Shown here piece after piece: positions 4,991 through 7,980 of a stretch of 7,980 bases of DNA. The notes under the pieces are model-generated. The model ran no database searches. It saw only the letters and a list, made by a program, of their open reading frames with translations, and was not told the DNA's origin. The DNA is from WOZL01 sp041678645 (GTDB lineage: Bacteria > Patescibacteriota > Dojkabacteria > SC72), in the NCBI GenBank assembly GCA_041678645.1, contig JBAYNT010000026.1, positions 1 through 7,980 on the forward strand, read 5' to 3'. How positions within the stretch are numbered: the stretch's first letter is position 1; every line of letters begins with the position of its first letter. A program made the translations under genes and the position numbers.

Positions 4991-6449
4991 AACAAGATTT
5001 AAGGATATTCTTGGATTAAATAGAAGAAATCAAGAATATATAAGACCATATAACCCTCCATCTGCAAAAAGGATTGCAGATAATAAAATACTGACTAAAA
5101 GGATCTTGCGAAAAGAAGGTATCAAAACTCCTGAGGTATACAAACTTATCAGAACAAAAAAGCAGTTAGAGTTCCTAGATTGGGACTCCTTGCCAAAAAG
5201 CTTCGTTATAAAGCCAAATAAAGGTACAGGTGGGAATGGAATTATAATCTTTTATGGCAAAACAAAAAGTGGAGACGCATGGATTAGGCCAAATGGGCAA
5301 ACTATGAGTCAAAGAGATATAGTTCTTCATATCGAGAACATCTTAGAGGGGCGATTCTCCATGGGCTCTAAAAAAGATATTGCCATCTTAGAGGAGCGAG
5401 TGAAGACAGACCCTTTACTCAAACAGTATTCCTACAAAGGAGTCCCTGATATCCGTATAATTTGCTTTAATAAGATCCCTATAATGGCAATGACAAGGCT
5501 GCCTACCAAAAGATCTAATGGAACAGCAAACTTACATTCAGGGGCAATATGTACAGGAATCGATATAGCTACAGGTATTACTACCTACTCTATGCACATG
5601 AGTCCCACCGCCATAATGAGTGATACGTATGAACTCCTCGATAAAACCATAGATCTTAAACAGAATAAAATACTCAGTGGAATACAGATCCCCGATTGGA
5701 ACAACCTCCTGGAAATAGCTCTTAAATGCCAAAAAGCTATAGGGCTTGGATATATAGGTGTAGACATTGCACTTGATAGGGATAAAGGACCCGTAGTGTT
5801 TGAAGTTAACGCTAGACCTGGACTCGGCATACAAGTTGCTAACCAAACTGGCCTTCGTTGGAGGCTAGAAAAAGCTAGGGGACTAGATGTAAAAAGTATA
5901 AAACATGGTATTAGACTCGGTAAGAATCTTTTCGGTGGGGAAATTGAAGAAAGCATCGAATCTATAAGCGGAAGAAAGGTCCTAAATATCGTTGAAAGAG
6001 TTAGTGTATATCATAAACCTGCAGTTTCTATGAGAAAAAGGAAACAAAAAATTAAAGTTGATAAAGAAATTATCAATACCTTTATGGATACCGGAGTTCT
6101 CACTTCTCGTATGACAAGCAGTCTTGCTAACAGGATAGGCTTTACAGATGCTACAAAATATTTCAAGAGCATAGAGATGCCCTCGAATTTCTCTACTCTT
6201 AAGGATGCACAGGACTACATTGATACACAGGGAAAAGAAATTGTAAAACATGAGGATATTCTTCGTCTGGCGAAAATCGTAGAAGATGGTAAGATTAATA
6301 TTAGACCAGTTATTAGAATAACTGTTAAAATGTTGGGAGATGTAAAGGATATTGAAGTTGTTATTACAAACGATATAATATATCCCCTAGTTATTGGTAG
6401 GTCAGAGCTTTCTGGTTATTTGATAGATACAACTAAAACATTTAAATAA
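4983..6449 (+). CDS. alpha-L-glutamate-ligase-like ATP-grasp enzyme fused to a retropepsin-like peptidase domain
   Basis: The protein has 488 residues in two modules. Residues 1-300 match the alpha-L-glutamate ligase-related (RimK-like) family: LGLNRRNQEYIRPYNP near the start, ATP-binding VIKPNKGTGGNGI (75-87, K77), then YKGVPDIRIICF, MAMTRLPT and ANLHSGA. It ends with GYIGVD (256-261) and FEVNARPG (273-280), giving metal ligands D261, E274 and N276. Such enzymes form amide bonds using ATP, typically adding acidic amino acids. Residues from about 330 to 488 resemble the RimB-like 'ATP-dependent zinc protease' family, which has a retropepsin fold: DTGVLTS (369-375) carries the catalytic-type DTG, RPVIRI lies at 441-446, and IGRSELSGYLID (471-482) is the LGR-type closing motif. 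These are usually separate neighbouring genes. GGAG at 4971-4974, eight bases upstream, is one of the few Shine-Dalgarno sequences here. Substrate unknown. Confidence 0.85.
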   Translation: MLRTRFKDILGLNRRNQEYIRPYNPPSAKRIADNKILTKRILRKEGIKTPEVYKLIRTKKQLEFLDWDSLPKSFVIKPNKGTGGNGIIIFYGKTKSGDAWIRPNGQTMSQRDIVLHIENILEGRFSMGSKKDIAILEERVKTDPLLKQYSYKGVPDIRIICFNKIPIMAMTRLPTKRSNGTANLHSGAICTGIDIATGITTYSMHMSPTAIMSDTYELLDKTIDLKQNKILSGIQIPDWNNLLEIALKCQKAIGLGYIGVDIALDRDKGPVVFEVNARPGLGIQVANQTGLRWRLEKARGLDVKSIKHGIRLGKNLFGGEIEESIESISGRKVLNIVERVSVYHKPAVSMRKRKQKIKVDKEIINTFMDTGVLTSRMTSSLANRIGFTDATKYFKSIEMPSNFSTLKDAQDYIDTQGKEIVKHEDILRLAKIVEDGKINIRPVIRITVKMLGDVKDIEVVITNDIIYPLVIGRSELSGYLIDTTKTFK

Positions 6450-6457
6450 ACATATAT

Positions 6458-7447
6458 ATGAAAAATTACGAACAATATTTAAAGGAGGCTGGTAATGTGC
6501 ACCTTGCTTACTACATAGAAGCAGCAGACATATTGGATATCAAGTATAAAATTCTTGTATATAAACTACTCGCTAAATTCGAATGTGAAGATAAGGTCTG
6601 GTATATAATAAATACAGCAACACCACTTACTAATTCCCCATCTTCTACCATCGCTAAGCGTAAACACCTATCAAATCTCGTCTTAGAGGAGGCGGGATTA
6701 CCTGTACCCAAACAGGTCCCCCTTAATAGCCCTATAGATACTATAAAGTTTTTTGATACATATAATAAAAGGGTTGTAATAAAACCAGCTCAACAATTAG
6801 GTGGAATCGGAATTACCATACTTCCAAATACTGAAAATGAAGCAATAAAAGCATTTGAGATAGCTAAGGAGAAGAACAGATCTAATGGCAATACTCAAGT
6901 TCTAGGTGAAGAGTTTATAGATGGTGAGAACTACAGATTACTTGTTGTAGGTAAAGAAGTTGTAGGAGCAGTGAGGAGAAAGGCGGCACATGTTACTGGG
7001 AATGGACAGCATACAATACAAGAACTAATAGATATAACTAACGAAAAAAGGAAGAGAGATATATTAAAACCCATAGCAATAGATAACGAGGTAGATTTAA
7101 GATTAAGGGAGCTAAATATGACATTTGATTCTATATTACCTCTCAATCAAGAGCTCAAATTAAGATATAGTTGTAATTTAACTACTGGTGGGACAACTCA
7201 AGAATGTATGGCTGAGGTTGGAGATTACTATAAAGATATTGCTGTCAGGGCCGTTTGGGCGCTAGGCATGGAATTTGGAGGAGTGGATATAATTACACCA
7301 GATATTTCAAATGAAGCAGAATGTGGGATAAACGAAATTAACTACAATCCAGGGTTAAGGTTACACTATAAGGTCGATGAAGGAGAGGTTGTAAAAGTTG
7401 CAGTACCAATAATGAGATATATTAAACAGAAATATCTAAATTCATGA
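6458..7447 (+). CDS. cyanophycin-synthetase-like ATP-grasp ligase without Mur-ligase domain
   Basis: The protein has 329 residues. It matches the central ATP-grasp domain of cyanophycin synthetase (CphA), also shared with the C-terminal part of GshF: STIAKRKHLSNLVLEEAGLPVP (63-84), VVIKPAQQLGGIGIT (106-120, K109), and the segment 160-190 (RLLVV, RRKAAHVTGNGQHTIQELID). NLTTGGTTQE (240-249), GGVDIITPDIS (274-284, D277) and NEINYNPGLRLH (292-303, E293, N295) complete it. It ends PIMRYI as CphA G-domains do. CphA itself is about 870 residues, with an N-terminal domain and a C-terminal Mur-ligase domain; here only about 60 residues precede the ATP-grasp and nothing follows it. It likely adds an amino acid to a carboxyl end using ATP. 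The start is uncertain: ATG 6458 has no Shine-Dalgarno, while AGGAGG at 6483-6488 sits eight bases before the in-frame GTG 6497. TGA stop overlaps the next ATG. Confidence 0.85.
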   Translation: MKNYEQYLKEAGNVHLAYYIEAADILDIKYKILVYKLLAKFECEDKVWYIINTATPLTNSPSSTIAKRKHLSNLVLEEAGLPVPKQVPLNSPIDTIKFFDTYNKRVVIKPAQQLGGIGITILPNTENEAIKAFEIAKEKNRSNGNTQVLGEEFIDGENYRLLVVGKEVVGAVRRKAAHVTGNGQHTIQELIDITNEKRKRDILKPIAIDNEVDLRLRELNMTFDSILPLNQELKLRYSCNLTTGGTTQECMAEVGDYYKDIAVRAVWALGMEFGGVDIITPDISNEAECGINEINYNPGLRLHYKVDEGEVVKVAVPIMRYIKQKYLNS

Positions 7448-7980
7448 TACCCCAAATGGACAACATAAAGACAATCCAAGGCTTGAACTTAGAATCCCCT
7501 ACCACACGGGTACAGATTAGTGATATAGAGCAATCTGAAGATGTGAAGAATCTTTTAGATCATATAAAAGATTTTCATCCCATCTTTATAGAATCTTATA
7601 CTTTTAAAGATGGTAGCTTATCTATAAGCTCAAAATTACCAGCAATTTGGAGAGAGTCTTCTGAAACTTTTAGAGAATTATCAAAAAATAAAATTACCTA
7701 TAAAGAAGCAGAGGATTATGTTGTAGATACTGTAATAAAATTACAGGTTAAATCTATGTCTACGATACCAATACTCCATAAAGCACAGCAACTAGGATAC
7801 GAAACTACCTTAACAGTTGTAGATGAAGGCATTATACCCGGAGTAGCACAAGGATACGGAACTAAATGGAATAGATATTACACAATAGGATGTGGCAGGA
7901 AATCACAGATTACCTGTTCAATATCCTCTACCCTAGATTCTATTTTCGGTAAGAATATACAACAAGATAAATGGTTAACC
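7444..7980 (+). CDS. second cyanophycin-synthetase-like protein, 3'-truncated by the window end
   Basis: The frame is open from ATG 7444 to the window end (179 residues visible). The start overlaps the previous stop as ATGA, a sign of translational coupling; an in-frame ATG at 7456 is an alternative. The last visible part resembles the junction between the N-terminal domain and the ATP-grasp of CphA. MSTIPILHKAQQLGYE (105-120) is like the PST-x-I-x-AA segment, YYTIGCGRKSQI (145-156) like the LGYG segment, and the span 157-179, ending QQDKWLT, like the TS-IA-x-DK-x-T segment that opens the ATP-binding module. Unlike the preceding gene it keeps a long N-terminal region (about 145 residues), whose fold I cannot name. 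If the match holds, the ATP-grasp catalytic residues, and possibly a Mur-ligase domain, lie beyond the window. Function is inferred as an amide ligase working with its neighbours. Confidence 0.65.
   Translation, partial: MIPQMDNIKTIQGLNLESPTTRVQISDIEQSEDVKNLLDHIKDFHPIFIESYTFKDGSLSISSKLPAIWRESSETFRELSKNKITYKEAEDYVVDTVIKLQVKSMSTIPILHKAQQLGYETTLTVVDEGIIPGVAQGYGTKWNRYYTIGCGRKSQITCSISSTLDSIFGKNIQQDKWLT

Noticed and set aside
6420..6448. Promoter TTGATA / TAAATA before the CphA-like gene
   Set aside because: The -10 matches only three of six bases and lies in AT-rich coding sequence of the ligase; close gene spacing favours co-transcription.
7445..7471. UGA read as glycine (code 25), extending the CphA-like protein to TAA 7468
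   Set aside because: The extension adds only seven residues, the conserved genes contain no in-frame TGA, and the ATGA overlap with the next gene is a normal stop/start coupling.
1..7980. CRISPR arrays, insertion sequences, transposases or long direct repeats
   Set aside because: No regularly spaced repeats, terminal inverted repeats or transposase motifs were seen on either strand.

Overview
The window is AT-rich bacterial DNA with tightly packed genes, almost all on the + strand. Several traits suggest an organism of the Candidate Phyla Radiation (Patescibacteria): compact spacing, AT-rich leaders mostly without Shine-Dalgarno sequences, many AUA/AGA codons and a small-genome style of layout. 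This assignment is inference; no 16S rRNA is visible. The conserved ribosomal genes contain no in-frame TGA and encode their conserved glycines with GGN, so the standard bacterial code (table 11) is the best reading and a UGA=Gly code is unlikely.

Region 1 (1-691) is the 3' part of a multi-pass membrane protein that begins before the window. Region 2 (about 700-4235) is the classic translation/secretion/antitermination block: tRNA-Thr(GGT), then a strong promoter, rpmG (L33), tRNA-Trp(CCA), secE, nusG, rplK (L11) and rplA (L1). A second near-consensus promoter and a structured leader resembling the L10 autoregulatory leader follow, then rplJ (L10), rplL (L7/L12) and a Rho-independent terminator. 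Two genes here, rpmG (55 aa) and secE (58 aa), are very short but clear. rpoB and rpoC, which usually follow rplL, are not here.

Region 3 (about 4250-7980) has its own promoter and holds a compact amide-ligase cluster. It encodes a stand-alone 7-TM membrane protein of the kind normally fused to an inactive transglutaminase, and a RimK/alpha-L-glutamate-ligase-like ATP-grasp enzyme fused to a C-terminal retropepsin-like (DTG) peptidase domain. It continues with a cyanophycin-synthetase-type ATP-grasp protein lacking the Mur-ligase domain, and a second CphA-like protein cut by the window end just as its ATP-grasp module begins. The genes overlap or nearly touch (8 bp overlap, 8 bp gap, 4 bp ATGA overlap), so they are probably one operon.

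The parts suggest a membrane-anchored system that makes, attaches or trims a peptide or poly-amino-acid (glutamate/aspartate-like) product. The domains are recognisable, but this combination, especially the ligase-peptidase fusion, is the most interesting content of the window. Substrate and product are unknown.
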